Positions 36,536 through 48,952 of a stretch of DNA of 64,000 nucleotides are shown in pieces. A model generated the notes under the pieces. It had not been told where the DNA came from, ran no database searches, and was given only the letters and a program-made list of their open reading frames with translations. Each line of letters starts with the position of its first letter. Position 1 is the first letter of the stretch. The translations under genes were made by a program, and so were the position numbers. This DNA is from Phytohabitans houttuyneae. GTDB taxonomy: Bacteria; Actinomycetota; Actinomycetes; Mycobacteriales; Micromonosporaceae. Location of the stretch: contig NZ_BLPF01000001.1 in assembly GCF_011764425.1 (NCBI RefSeq), forward strand, positions 668,501 through 732,500, read 5' to 3'.

Positions 36536-37296
36536 GGGTCACGGTCCACCCCACCGCCTGCGGCGAGCCCGGGCCGGGTCGGCGAGTGCGCCGCCTCCCC
36601 CGGGCCAGCGCGCCGCGCAGGTGGGCCCGGCCACCGGCGCCGCGTTCCGAGCCCGCCCCGCGAGGTCGGTGCTGAGCGCGACCTTGGGCGGGGTTCCCGG
36701 TCGCGGGGACGCTCTCAAGCTGGGCGCACCAATGCGCCCACCCGGCGACGCGCCCGCAACTGCTGACGCCAACCCGCTCCGAAGAAAGATCCCGACAACC
36801 GGGCTGACCGAGCCGATCCGGGCGTCCAGCCCGATGCCTGCCGGCCACAGATCTTGGAGCCGTAACCGCCCGGGCCGCACGTGTCGGCGGACCGTCCTCG
36901 AACGCGTCAAGGCCACGGTTCGCGTCTCGTGCCGGCGGCTGAGCTCCTTGATCGGCGCGAAGCATCCAGGCCGCGAGCGAGCGAATACGGGACGAGTGGT
37001 TACCGGGTTCGGTGCGACACCCCTCTCCCGCCGCGGTTGGTCGCACGCCACCCGAGCCGATCCAGGGCGCAGCCACGACCGGTGGCTGGCACTGGTCGGG
37101 ATCGCGCTCAAATACGTGGCCGCGTGCGCTGCTGGACGGGATGAAGGTGGCCGGTGCCGGTGGAGCAGTGGCTGCGGTCTTCGCCTGCCGACCGCAGGGC
37201 TAACAGCAAACGACCCGGGGCCATGCGGGCGGCGTCGTTGCGCCCGGAGCGCCGGGTCGGCATGTCGATGCGCCATGATCGGACGTCCGGCCTGCG

Positions 37297-37344
37297 GATC
37301 GTGGACTTCTGCTGCCCCTCCAGGGGCAGTAAACGACCACGATC
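37297..37344. repeat. nested palindromic element
   Basis: Outer arms GATCGTGG/CCACGATC and centre CTGCCCCT-CC-AGGGGCAG. The centre is identical to that of the element at 48671-48720 and the arms are similar, so both belong to one family. Confidence 0.7.
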
Positions 37345-37424
37345 TCAAGCGTCGCGTGAGGGCTGGACACCGATCATGGGGAACTGGCGGCAAGAGCGGG
37401 CGAAACGGGTGGCGGGCGCCTAAG

Positions 37425-37545
37425 GGCTTGATGCGCGGAGTCGGCAGCGGAGGTCGGGGGTCTCGGCGAGCCCCGCGAGCCGCCGACCTCCGCGTTGCCC
37501 GCGGGAGCAAACGGTCCGCAAGTGGCGCGGACCGGGGCATATCAC
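37425..37545. repeat. dispersed intergenic repeat, copy B
   Basis: See copy A. Here the inner stem is intact: GCGGAGGTCGG (37447-37457) pairs with CCGACCTCCGC (37482-37492). Confidence 0.75.
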
Positions 37546-37551
37546 TCTGAA

Positions 37552-39947
<2,396 letters not shown>

Positions 39948-42266
39948 TCAAGTGTTGATCGCGCCATCCACGGGATTCCACGGTAACACCTTCGCCGCCA
40001 ACCGCACGCCGCCGCCCTGCTCGTGTCGCTGATCACTGCCGCTCACCGGGTCGGCGCCGGGCTGGACCACCTCGATCGACGGCGGGGCCACCGGCGGGTG
40101 GGTGCGGTCCGAGGCGTGGTCCAGGACGCGCATCGAGGCCAGCGCCGCCATCGGTACGGTCAGCGCCGCCACCGCCCCGGCCACGTCCAGCCCGGAGCCG
40201 CCGAGCACGCCGCCGATCACGGCCGCCGTCGCGATCCCGGCCATCGCGGCCCGGATCGCCGGGTAGATCCCGAAGAGGCGCTTGAGCCCGCCCCACGGCC
40301 GCAGCAACGCGAACCACACCAGCACCGCGCCCACCAAGGCCAGCACCGTCAACGGGCTGTCCAGGGCGCCCACGCTGGACGCGGCGGCCCGCTGCACCGC
40401 CCGTCCCCCGGTGCCGTCGCCGAGCGCGGTCAGGAAGCGTCCCAGCCGGTCCCGCTCGGCGTCCGGGCGGCTCAGGTCGAGCAGCGCGAAGCCGGCGGTC
40501 ACCACGAGCCCCGCCAGCGTCGCCCAGGCCAGCCGGCTGAACGTCAGCCACCCGCCGGTGCTGATCACCGCGGCGATGCCCACGCCGGCGGTGAGCGCGA
40601 TCGCGCCGACCGCGTCCGCGCCGAGGTAGGGGCTGCCGGCCAGCAGCACGCCCGCCCCGCCGACGATCCCGACCACGTACGGTCGCCACGGTCTCCGCAC
40701 CCGCTGGGCCAGGCAGCCGGCCACCAGAAGCGTGCCGGCCACCAACACGCCGAGCCCCACCCGGCCCAGCCCCGCGTACCGGCCGCCGGTCAGCGCCGAG
40801 TAGCCGGCCACGCCGTTGAGCTGCAGCCGCGCGCCGGTGACCACGTCGGCGGCGACGACCACGGCGGCGATCGCGGCCACCATGGCGAGCGGGCCGAGCG
40901 TCTGCCGGTACGCGGGCGTCAGCCGCACCGCCGCGGTGCCGGCGGCCAGCAGCGCGAGCGTGACCGCGGCGAACAGCAGCCCTGGGTGGTCGGTGCGCCA
41001 CCACGGCACCGCGTCGGCGACCAGCGCCGCCGGGATGGCCAGCGCCGCCGCGACCAGCAGCACCTCGATCACGTTGACCACCGGCCGGGGTACCGCCAGC
41101 GGCTGCGGCCGCGCGCTCCGACTCGCCCGCCGCACCAGCCCGTGGAAACCGAACCGCGGCGATGACGACACGACCGGCGCGGACGGCATCCGGGCCCGGC
41201 GCAGCAGCGGTACGACGGCGACGGCCAGCGCGAACTGCACGGCAGCGAGCACGCCGAAGAACCAGCTGGCGATCCGCCGCTGCGCGCCGGCCTCACGGTC
41301 GGCGTCGGCCGGCTGGGTGACCGCCACGTCGAGCTTTTCCGGGCGGCCGGGCACGCTGCGGGCCGGGTGGCCGGAGAAGACGTTTTCCGGCAGCGCCCGC
41401 CCCGTGGCGGTCAGCGCGGTCGGCGCGAGGTCGACGAGCTGCAGGTACCCGTCGCGTCCGGTGCTCGCCGAGGTGAGCCACCCCCGCTCCCAGCCGGGGC
41501 CCTCGGCGACGACCACGTGCAGGCGGCGGGCGTCGTCGGTGTCGGAGACGCCGGCCACGATCACCAGCGACTCCGGCGGGCGGGCGGCGAGCACCCTGGC
41601 CAGCAGCGCGTCGGCGGCGCGGGCCTGCGCCTGGCGGGCGGCCGGCTCGGTGGCCGCGACAGCACCCACCCCGACCATCGTGAGCACGCACTCGTCGAGC
41701 AGGTCGGCGGCGTTCTGCGGCAGCTGCGGCTCGTACCGGTCGACTCGGCCGAACGGGCGAGCCGCCCCGACCGCCGCCCCGGTGCCGACCGCGACCGTGC
41801 ACCGCACCGACTCGGCGAGCGCGCCGGGCACCGCGCCGTACGGCAGCCGCTCCTGGTTGTGCCGCACCACGTTGCGCTGGTCCGGCAGGAACGCGCCGAT
41901 CCCGTCCGGCCGCTCGATGTCGACCGGCACATCCGGGCAGGCGCCGCTGGAGTTGTCGGGGTTGGGCGGCGCGGCGGGGGCGGCGCTCCACAGCGCGCGG
42001 TTGCCGGCGCCGAGCGTGACCCAGCCGTCGAGCGGGCAGGTGGGCTGGTCGGCGGACTGTACCGACAGCGAGCCGATCGAGCCTCGCTCGGCCATCGCCC
42101 ACAGCGTGGGGGTCTGCTGCGCGCTGACGTCCTCCCAGCGCAGGCCGGGCACACCGACGATGACCACGTAGTCGACCGTCGGGGCGGGTGTCGCCGGGGC
42201 GGCCTGCGCGGCGGTGCTCCCCGTGACTGCCAGCACCAGGGGGATGACGGCCACCCACCGCCTCAT
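39948..42266 (-). CDS. large multi-pass membrane protein with extracytoplasmic phosphatase-like domain
   Basis: 772 residues. A signal peptide (about 1-24) leads to a ~300-residue outside domain starting VDYVVIVGVPGLRWEDVSAQ and TPTLWAMAERGSIGSLSV, reminiscent of alkaline-phosphatase/sulfatase-fold proteins. Then come about ten membrane helices (from residue ~330) and a short cytosolic tail. ATG 42266 overlaps the GT4 stop (ATGA). The run with GT4 and murJ suggests a role in cell-envelope polymer assembly or export; no catalytic metal set can be assigned by eye. Confidence 0.75.
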   Translation of the reverse strand: MRRWVAVIPLVLAVTGSTAAQAAPATPAPTVDYVVIVGVPGLRWEDVSAQQTPTLWAMAERGSIGSLSVQSADQPTCPLDGWVTLGAGNRALWSAAPAAPPNPDNSSGACPDVPVDIERPDGIGAFLPDQRNVVRHNQERLPYGAVPGALAESVRCTVAVGTGAAVGAARPFGRVDRYEPQLPQNAADLLDECVLTMVGVGAVAATEPAARQAQARAADALLARVLAARPPESLVIVAGVSDTDDARRLHVVVAEGPGWERGWLTSASTGRDGYLQLVDLAPTALTATGRALPENVFSGHPARSVPGRPEKLDVAVTQPADADREAGAQRRIASWFFGVLAAVQFALAVAVVPLLRRARMPSAPVVSSSPRFGFHGLVRRASRSARPQPLAVPRPVVNVIEVLLVAAALAIPAALVADAVPWWRTDHPGLLFAAVTLALLAAGTAAVRLTPAYRQTLGPLAMVAAIAAVVVAADVVTGARLQLNGVAGYSALTGGRYAGLGRVGLGVLVAGTLLVAGCLAQRVRRPWRPYVVGIVGGAGVLLAGSPYLGADAVGAIALTAGVGIAAVISTGGWLTFSRLAWATLAGLVVTAGFALLDLSRPDAERDRLGRFLTALGDGTGGRAVQRAAASSVGALDSPLTVLALVGAVLVWFALLRPWGGLKRLFGIYPAIRAAMAGIATAAVIGGVLGGSGLDVAGAVAALTVPMAALASMRVLDHASDRTHPPVAPPSIEVVQPGADPVSGSDQRHEQGGGVRLAAKVLPWNPVDGAINT

Positions 42267-43402
42267 GACGGATGCGCCGTCTCCGCCGCCACGACCTCGG
42301 CGTACACCGCCTGGACCGCCTCGATGGTGTCCGCCTCGCCGGGCCAGGTGTCCGCCTGGACGGGACCGCGGCGGGCCAGCTCGGCGCGCTGCTCGGGGTC
42401 GGCCAGCAGCTCGCGTACGGCGGTGTCGACCGCGTCCACGTCGTCCGGCGGCACCAGCCGCGCGGCGTCGCCGACCAGGCCGGGAACGCCGCCGACCGCC
42501 GTGGTCACCAGCGGCACGCCGGCCCGCAGCGCCTCCTGCGCGAACAGCTGCCGCGCCTCCCAGTCGCTTGTCACCACCGCCACGTCGGCGCCGGCGAGCA
42601 GGTCGGAGACGTCGTTGCGGTGGCCGAGCAGGGTGACCGGCGCGCGCATCTCGGAGATCCGTGCCGCGAGCGGCATGTACGCCGGTCCGCTGCCGGCGAT
42701 CACCACCACCGGCGCCGGGTCCAGCTCGCGCCACCGGGCGGCGGCGTCGACCAGCACGTCGTACCGCTTCTGCGGGTGCAGCCGCCCGACGGACAGGATG
42801 AGGGCCGGCTCCCGGCCCTTTCCGGCCGCGGCCTTCGACGAGCCCGTCGCGAGCCCGAACTCGGCCCGCACCGCGGCGCGGGAGCGGCGTGGCGGCGGCA
42901 GCACCGGCGCGGCGACCGGGCTGAGCCGGGCGTCCTTCGCGCCGAGGTCCCGCGCGGTGTCGACAAGGTCTTCGGAAGCGCCGAGCGTGATCCGGGCGGC
43001 CCGGGCCACGGCACGCGCGGCGAGCCGGGAGGCGGTGCCCCGCAGTCCCTTCGCGATCACCGCGTTGTGCCAGGTCACGACCAGCGGCGGACGGGGCCGC
43101 ACGAGCGCGGCGACGAAGCCGGCGCGCAGCCCGTGCGCGTGCACCACGTCGACCGCGCCGATCGCGCGGCGCAGGTCGCCGACCGCGCGGGCGTCGGTGA
43201 CGCGCGGGTTGGGCGGGATCTCGACGGCCTCGAAGCGGGCACCGCCCTCGGAAAACCGGAACCGCTCGTCGGTCGCCGCGGGGCCACACACGGTGACCGT
43301 GGCACCGCCGGCGACGAGGCCGCGGGCCAGGGACGCGACGTGCTGGCCGACCCCGCCGGTGCTGGACGCGAGGACGAGAGCGACGGCGCCGTCGAAGCTC
43401 AC
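42263..43402 (-). CDS. GT4-family glycosyltransferase
   Basis: 379 residues of GT-B fold. GGVGQHVASLARGL near the start binds the acceptor side, HAHGLRAGFVAAL follows, and the C-terminal half has LILSVGRLHPQKRYDVLVDA, VVIAGSGP and the donor-site EALRAGVPLVTTAVGG. It probably transfers a sugar from a nucleotide donor at the cytosolic face. GTG 43402; translationally coupled to the large membrane protein downstream. Separated from murJ by an 81-bp tandem repeat. Confidence 0.88.
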   Translation of the reverse strand: MSFDGAVALVLASSTGGVGQHVASLARGLVAGGATVTVCGPAATDERFRFSEGGARFEAVEIPPNPRVTDARAVGDLRRAIGAVDVVHAHGLRAGFVAALVRPRPPLVVTWHNAVIAKGLRGTASRLAARAVARAARITLGASEDLVDTARDLGAKDARLSPVAAPVLPPPRRSRAAVRAEFGLATGSSKAAAGKGREPALILSVGRLHPQKRYDVLVDAAARWRELDPAPVVVIAGSGPAYMPLAARISEMRAPVTLLGHRNDVSDLLAGADVAVVTSDWEARQLFAQEALRAGVPLVTTAVGGVPGLVGDAARLVPPDDVDAVDTAVRELLADPEQRAELARRGPVQADTWPGEADTIEAVQAVYAEVVAAETAHPS

Positions 43403-43405
43403 GGC

Positions 43406-43600
43406 CTGAGCCCGCTGGTTCGCTCGCTGCGCCCCGCTCGCGACCGTCCTCGCTCCGCTCCGGGCGGCCGCGAGACTCCAAACGCACTGAGCCCGCTGGT
43501 TCGCTCGCTGCGCCCCGCTCGCGACCGTCCTCGCTCCGCTCCGGGCGGCCGCGAGACTCCAAACGCACTGAGCCCGCTGGTTCGCTCGCTGCGCTCGCTC
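43406..43600. repeat. 81-bp tandem repeat, two and a third copies
   Basis: Units start at 43406, 43487 and 43568 with exact 81-base spacing; the third is partial and runs into the murJ end. The unit holds CCGCTGGTTCGCTCGCTGCG and CGACCGTCCTCGCTCCGCTC blocks. Since 81 is divisible by three, it stays open on the minus strand, but no start links it to a gene. Confidence 0.85.
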
Positions 43601-45265
43601 ACGGATTGGCTCCCTTCCCCCGTGACACCCGTCCGAGCCGTCGCGTGACCGCCAGGATCAGGGGGCGCATGTCGCGGCGGTCAAGCGGGTAGGCGACACC
43701 GAGGAACACCGCGCCCACGACGGCTCCGGACAGCATGCCCTGCAGCACCGCACCGCCGTCGCCCGGGGTGCCGGTCGCGCGCGTGACCAGCCAGCCGGCG
43801 AGCGCGGCCGCGGCGCCCGCCACGACGCCCGCGAGGGCCGCCCGGTCCAGGCCCGCCAGCGCGGTACGGCCGGCGCCGCGCACCACGGCGGCCACCAGGA
43901 GGACGCCGAGCAGCACCATACCGATGCTGTTACCCAGCGTGAGCGCGAGCACGCGCTGGTCGTCGGCGAGCGCGGCCGCGAGCGCCACCGCCGACAGCGC
44001 GGCGACCGCCCACCCGGAGACGGTGGCGAGCGCGGCCGGGCGGGGCTCCCCGCGGGCGTAGAGGGCGCGGGTCAGCACCGCGAACATCCCGTAGCCGAGC
44101 AGACCCGGCGCGAACCCCGCGATGCCGTCCGCGGCAACCGGCACGTCGAAGAAGCGCGCCACCGGCCCGGCCACCGCCACCAGCGCGGCCGCGCCGGCGC
44201 AGCTGAGCAGCAGCACCCCGCGCGCGGCGGGAGCGAGCGTCTCGCGGTAGCGGACGTGCCCTCCCTCGGCGTGCGCGGCCACCAGCGTCGGATAGGCGGC
44301 GGTCGCCAGCGGTACCGCCAGCACCGCCCACGGCAGCAGGTAGATCGTCTGCGCGAGGTTGTACACGACCGGGGTACCCACCGGCCCGTCCAGCGCCAGG
44401 CGCAGCGTCACCAGCAGCGCCACCTGCTGCGCCCCCACGGTCACCGCGCCGGCCGCCGCCAGCCCACCGACCGCCCGCCGCGCCCGCGGGTCGAACCTGT
44501 ACCCCGCGCGCACCCGCAGCCCCAGCCGCCGCACCGGAAACACGAGGCACAGCGAGAGCACGACCACGCCGAGCGTGGTGCCGGCCGACAGGATCAGCTC
44601 GCCGGTCCGCCCCACATCGGCGAGCCCGGCGCGGCGCCCCTCGACTGCGCCGTAGAGCAGGTACGCGCCGATCACCGTGACGCTGGACAGCAGCGGCGCG
44701 AGCACCGGCCAGGCGAAGCGGCGGTGCGCCTGGAGCACGCCGGTCAGCACGATCCCGATCCCGTAGAGCGGCAGTTGGGGCGCGAAGATCCGCAGCATGC
44801 GCGCGCCCGCGTCCGCGTCGTCGGTCGCGCCGAGCGCCGTCATGATCGGGCCCGCCGCGAGCGCGACGAGCGCGGCCAGCGGGAGCAGCAGGGACAGGGT
44901 CCAGGTCAGCAGCGCCGACGTGGTGGCCGAGACCGCGGCCCGGTCGCCCGCCGCGACGCTTCCGGCCAGCAGTGGTACCACGAGACTGGCCAGCGCCCCA
45001 CCGGCCACGATCTCGAAAATGATGTTGGGAACGGTGTTCGCCACGACGTAGATGCCGCCGACGTCGGTGTCCCCCACGACCCACGTGAAGACGCCCGTGC
45101 GGACGAAACCGGCAAGCCGGCTCGCCACCGTGAGCACCGCGATGAGCGTGGCCGCGCCGGCGATCCGTGCTGTGCCCGGCCCGCTACCGCCTGTGTTCGT
45201 CTCGCCCGCCGGTCCCCGCTCGGCCGGCTGCCGCCGGCTGCTCTGGCTCCGCTCGCTGGCGACAC
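43599..45265 (-). CDS. murJ: MurJ-type lipid II flippase (probable 5' break as sequenced)
   Basis: About 555 residues if the 5' end is repaired, 512 from the in-frame GTG 45137. A MATE/MVF-type transporter with about 14 helices: LTVASRLAGFVRTGVF, the early conserved Arg, PNIIFEIVAGGALASLVVPL and NLAQTIYLLPWAVLAVPLA. It flips peptidoglycan precursor. The region upstream of 45137 stays open but has no start codon until a C4 run at 45214-45217. One added base there connects to GTG 45265, immediately after the upstream stop. That start is inferred; the rest is firm. Confidence 0.85.
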
Positions 45266-45266
45266 G

Positions 45267-46100
45267 TCAGGCGCTACGGCGTCCGAGCGCGTCGAGCTGG
45301 CGCAGCACCGGGTTGGCCTCGATGACCTTGGTGAAGCTGACCTTTTCACTGGCCGCGGTCAGCGCGGCGATGGCGGCCAGCGCGGCGGCCCGCCCGGCCG
45401 GCCCGGTGCGCGCGGCGAGCGCCACGCCGAGCAGCGCGCCCAGCGCGTTGGCCCCGCTGTCGCCGAGCATGACCCGCTCGTCGAGGTCGTCGGGGAGCAC
45501 GGCCGCGGCCACGCCCAGCGGCCCGGCGGCAAGCCCACCGGCCGGCCCGAGCGACAGCGGCGCACCGATCAGCCCGCTCGCCTTGATCGCCCGGCCGGGG
45601 CGCAGGTCGAAGAGGTTGAGCAGGTTGGCGGTACCCGCGATGACACCCGCACCCAGCAGGATGTCGGCGGCGCGCCCGGCGCGGCTGGCCGGGCGCGGGC
45701 GCCGCGGGTCGGCCGCGAGCAGCGCGGAGGCGGCGAGCCCGGCCGCGCCCACACCGGCGATCTTGACGAGCCCGCTGGTCACACGCCCCTCGCGGAGCGC
45801 GGCGAGGTGGCCGGCGAACCCCTTGGCCGCCTTCTGCTCGGGCCGGTTTCCCACCACATCGTCGTAAAGCCCCACGGCGCCGGAAGCCACGCCCGCCGTG
45901 AGCGCGGCCGCCGCGGCCGCCGGGGTGGGCGCCGCGACCGCGGCCGACACCGCCGCACCCGCGGCCAGCGCCGGCCCTCCGGCGAGCGAGACGGTGCGCC
46001 CCCGGAAGTTGGTCCGGGACAAAGCCTCGTTGGTACCCAACACGCGAAGCACCGCCCGGGCCCCAGCGACCCCGGCGGCGACCGCGAGTAGGCGCCTCAC
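45267..46100 (-). CDS. MraY/WecA-like phospho-glycosyltransferase family protein
   Basis: 277 residues, hydrophobic. LYDDVVG (Asp pair), TANLLNLFDLRPGRA and MLGDSGANALGALLG are the motifs of polyprenyl-phosphate N-acetylhexosamine-1-phosphate transferases. It is shorter than MraY and has fewer helices, so it may be a specialised relative conserved between mctB and murJ in this lineage. ATG 46100 overlaps the steB stop (ATGA). Confidence 0.75.
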   Translation of the reverse strand: MRRLLAVAAGVAGARAVLRVLGTNEALSRTNFRGRTVSLAGGPALAAGAAVSAAVAAPTPAAAAAALTAGVASGAVGLYDDVVGNRPEQKAAKGFAGHLAALREGRVTSGLVKIAGVGAAGLAASALLAADPRRPRPASRAGRAADILLGAGVIAGTANLLNLFDLRPGRAIKASGLIGAPLSLGPAGGLAAGPLGVAAAVLPDDLDERVMLGDSGANALGALLGVALAARTGPAGRAAALAAIAALTAASEKVSFTKVIEANPVLRQLDALGRRSA

Positions 46101-47038
46101 TCCTTGGGCTTGGGCAGCAGGGAGCTGGCGCCCGCGTTGAGGCCGTAGTGCCCGGCCTTGCCGTCGACCAGCTGCTCGACCACGGCCAGCGCCGTGACCA
46201 GCCGGCCCTGCGCGGTGTTGCCGTTGTCCACAGTGGAGATGCTCTTGGCGAGCGCGGGGTCGCCCCGCACCGCGCCGATCACGTTGCCGTTGCCGCCCCA
46301 GCTGCCCGCGACGATGACCGGCCCCGCCTTGTCGAGCTGGGACACGATCGTCACCACGGCCTCGTCCTTCTGCGCCGAGTCCTTGTCGGTGTGCGGCTGG
46401 CCGGCGACCACGACCACCGCCTCGGCCGGCCCGGTGATCGTGTCGTCCTTGACGCTGATGTAGCCCGCCGAGGTGTACGCCGTGATCAGCGCCTTCAGGT
46501 CGTCGGGCGTGGCCGCGGGCGCCGGCGCCGGCCGGTCGAGCAGCGCGGTGCCCAGCAGCGCGCTGGCCGTCTCCACGCCGACGCTGTTTGCCGGCAGCCC
46601 GGTCAGCGGGATCGTGGGCCGCGACGCGCGGTCGGCGAGGTCGAGCAGCTCGGGGCTGTTGTCCGGGTTGACGAACTTGTCCTCGATGTCGACCCGCCCG
46701 GTGATCGTCGCACCAGCCACCGTGAGCATCTCCACGACACCGTCCACCAGGTCGTCGCCGCTCGGCGTGGTCACCACCGCGATGCGCCGCCCGGTCAGCT
46801 TGCCGGCCAACATGATCGGCGCGGCCTCCGTGGCGAACTCCTCCTCGCGGTTGGCCTCCTCCTGGAGGCTGCTCACCGTCTCACGCAGCTGGCGGTTGTC
46901 CTTCCGCAGCGCGTTGACGTTGTCGCTGAGCGAGTCGGCGACCGGACCGTTGAGCGCCGCGGTGCCCACCACCAGTCCGATGGCCAGGGCCAGGAAGACC
47001 GCGGTCAGCGACACAACGTGGTAGCGGAAATTGATCAC
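46097..47038 (-). CDS. mctB: SteB/MctB-type outer-channel or cell-division accessory protein
   Basis: 313 residues. MINFRYHVVSLTAVFLALAIGLVVG is the conserved N-terminal membrane anchor, followed by a coiled coil (DNVNALRKDNRQLRETVSSL) and an extracytoplasmic alpha/beta domain. Orthologues are M. tuberculosis Rv1698 (MctB, copper tolerance) and corynebacterial SteB, which works with SteA at the division septum. Encoded 15 bases after steA; ATG 47038. Confidence 0.88.
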   Translation of the reverse strand: MINFRYHVVSLTAVFLALAIGLVVGTAALNGPVADSLSDNVNALRKDNRQLRETVSSLQEEANREEEFATEAAPIMLAGKLTGRRIAVVTTPSGDDLVDGVVEMLTVAGATITGRVDIEDKFVNPDNSPELLDLADRASRPTIPLTGLPANSVGVETASALLGTALLDRPAPAPAATPDDLKALITAYTSAGYISVKDDTITGPAEAVVVVAGQPHTDKDSAQKDEAVVTIVSQLDKAGPVIVAGSWGGNGNVIGAVRGDPALAKSISTVDNGNTAQGRLVTALAVVEQLVDGKAGHYGLNAGASSLLPKPKE

Positions 47039-47053
47039 GCCTACTGCCGTCCC

Positions 47054-48232
47054 TCAGAAGAGCTGTCCGAGCTGGAACACCAGATTGTCCCACCACTCCG
47101 AAACCACAGCGAGGTAAGCCTTGCCCACCGTGGACACCGCGACCGCCGACGCCATCGCGGCCACCGCCGAAAGCACGAGCAGGAGCAGGGACGATCCGGA
47201 GATGCTCTGCCGGTACAGCCGGCTCACGCCCTTGGCGTCGACCAGCTTGCCGCCGACCTTGAGCCGGGTGAGGAAGGTCGAGGCCATGCCGCCCCGCCCC
47301 TTGTCGAGAAACTCCACGAGCGTCGCATGGGTACCCACCGCGACAAGCAGCGAGGCGCCCTTGTCGTCCGCGAGCAGCATCGCCAAGTCTTCGCTGGTCG
47401 CCGCGGCCGGGAAGGTGATCGCCGAGAGCCCCAGCTGCTGCACCCGGGCCAGCCCCGGCGCGCGCCCGTCCGGGTAGGCGTGGACGACGACCTCGGCCCC
47501 GCACCGCAGCACGTCGTCGGTCACCGAGTCCATGTCGCCAATGATCAGATCGGGCGTGTACCCCGCCTCCACCAGCGCGTCGGCCCCGCCGTCGACGCCG
47601 ATGAGCACCGGCTTGAACTCCCGGATGTACGGCCGCAGCACGTCGAGGTCGGCCTTGTAGTCGTAGCCGCGCACGACGATCAGGCAGTGCCGCCCGGCGA
47701 TGTGGGTCTCGACATCCGGCACACCCACGCCGTCGAGCAGCAGGTCGCGCTCCTGCTTCAGGTACTCCATCGTGTTGGCCGCGAACGCCTCCAGCTGCAC
47801 GGACAGCCCTTCGCGGGCATCCGCCATAGACTTCGCGACACTCTCGAGGTCCTGCCGCACGCCGTGTGCGACCGCCTCCCCGTCGACATAAACCTTGTTG
47901 TCGTCGAGCCGCACGGTGTCGCCCTCGCGCACCTGCTGGAAGATGCCTTCGCCGAGGTCGTCCAGCAGCGGGATGCCCGCACGCACGAGGACCTCGGGAC
48001 CAAGATTCGGGTACCGCCCCGATACGGACGGTTTCGCGTTGAGCACCGCCGCCACCCCGACCGCGACCAACGAATCCGCGGCGACCCGATCCAGGTCGAC
48101 GTGGTCGATCACGGCGATGTCGCCAGGGCGCAGCCGCCCCGCCAGACGCTTGGTCCGGCGGTCAAGGCGCGCGGTGCCGGTTACGGTGCCCGGTTCTGCG
48201 CTCCGGGTCCGGCGCAAGGCTGGTAGACGCAT
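47054..48232 (-). CDS. steA: cytokinetic ring protein SteA
   Basis: 392 residues from ATG 48232. The middle resembles thiamin pyrophosphokinase: VLIGVDGGADALVEAGYTPD and LIIGDMDSVTDDVLRCGAEV, then a C-terminal membrane helix (SGSSLLLLVLSAVAAMASAVAV). Orthologue of Rv1697 and of corynebacterial SteA, a partner of SteB in division. The start is uncertain: ATG 48241 and 48259 are in frame and no ribosome site is strong. Confidence 0.88.
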   Translation of the reverse strand: MRLPALRRTRSAEPGTVTGTARLDRRTKRLAGRLRPGDIAVIDHVDLDRVAADSLVAVGVAAVLNAKPSVSGRYPNLGPEVLVRAGIPLLDDLGEGIFQQVREGDTVRLDDNKVYVDGEAVAHGVRQDLESVAKSMADAREGLSVQLEAFAANTMEYLKQERDLLLDGVGVPDVETHIAGRHCLIVVRGYDYKADLDVLRPYIREFKPVLIGVDGGADALVEAGYTPDLIIGDMDSVTDDVLRCGAEVVVHAYPDGRAPGLARVQQLGLSAITFPAAATSEDLAMLLADDKGASLLVAVGTHATLVEFLDKGRGGMASTFLTRLKVGGKLVDAKGVSRLYRQSISGSSLLLLVLSAVAAMASAVAVSTVGKAYLAVVSEWWDNLVFQLGQLF

Positions 48233-48634
48233 CGTGACCATCGTGGCATGTCCCGGCATGTTTTTCCGGACACGACGCGCATGACCAGGGAAAAGGCGAT
48301 TTCCATGTGACCGGCCTCACTACCCGCGACGCCGTACTGTCAGGTCCCCGACGCCATCTCACTCCCGGCCGCCACTCCCTCACGCCCGGCGCCCCCACCC
48401 GTCCGCGTGACCCCGGCCCGCTCCGTACGTCACTGCCCGCCCGGGTGCTCCTGTTCTCCCGCGTTGGACTTCCGCACAACCCTCTCGGGTTGTCACCGAC
48501 GTATTCCACAGTGCTGGCCCGGCTCGATGGGCGGGCGGTGTCGCGCCTCTCAAGCTGGGCGCACCGATGCGCCCACGTCAGAAAGCCTGCGCTCACCACC
48601 CCCGACGTCTCCGGCAAAGGGCACCGTCCCAAAT

Positions 48635-48746
48635 TTCCTTGATCGGCATCAACAGCGCCCGCCATCAGCCAGATCTTGGTCATCTACTGCCCCTCCAGGG
48701 GCGCCAAATTACCAAGATCTCGACACGACCCGCCTCGATCAAGGAA
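48635..48746. repeat. nested palindromic element, complete copy
   Basis: Three concentric inverted arms: TTCCTTGATCG (48635-48645) with CGATCAAGGAA (48736-48746), AGATCTTGGT (48671-48680) with ACCAAGATCT (48711-48720), and centre GCCCCT-CC-AGGGGC (48689-48702). Confidence 0.85.
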
Positions 48747-48952
48747 CACCACGAACCCGAACGACCTCCGTGGCCGCACGGGGTGCGAGTGGCATGAGGT
48801 ATAGCAAACGCCGAGCGAACACGAGGGCGCGACAGGCCACGGCATCGCCGCCGCCGACCACCGCCGAAGTCTCCAGCCAGCAGCAACGCACCAGCTTCCT
48901 TGATCGGAATCAGCAGCGGCCACCATCGGCCAGATCTTGGTCGCCTACTGCC

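Larger units (their letters stand above)
36459..37551. other. 1.1-kb repeat-rich intergenic region
   Basis: No convincing gene; an open frame on the plus strand has no ribosome site and covers repeats. It contains a 60-base block shared with 51600-51662, a short palindromic block at 36717-36741 shared with 48550-48575, a nested palindrome at 37297-37344 and dispersed repeat copy B at its end. Confidence 0.55.

Noticed and set aside
36495..37550. A 351-codon open frame on the plus strand
   Set aside because: No ribosome site, no domain, and it runs through dispersed repeats.
43406..43600. Possible CRISPR array
   Set aside because: The 81-base units are contiguous and identical, without spacers; a simple tandem repeat.
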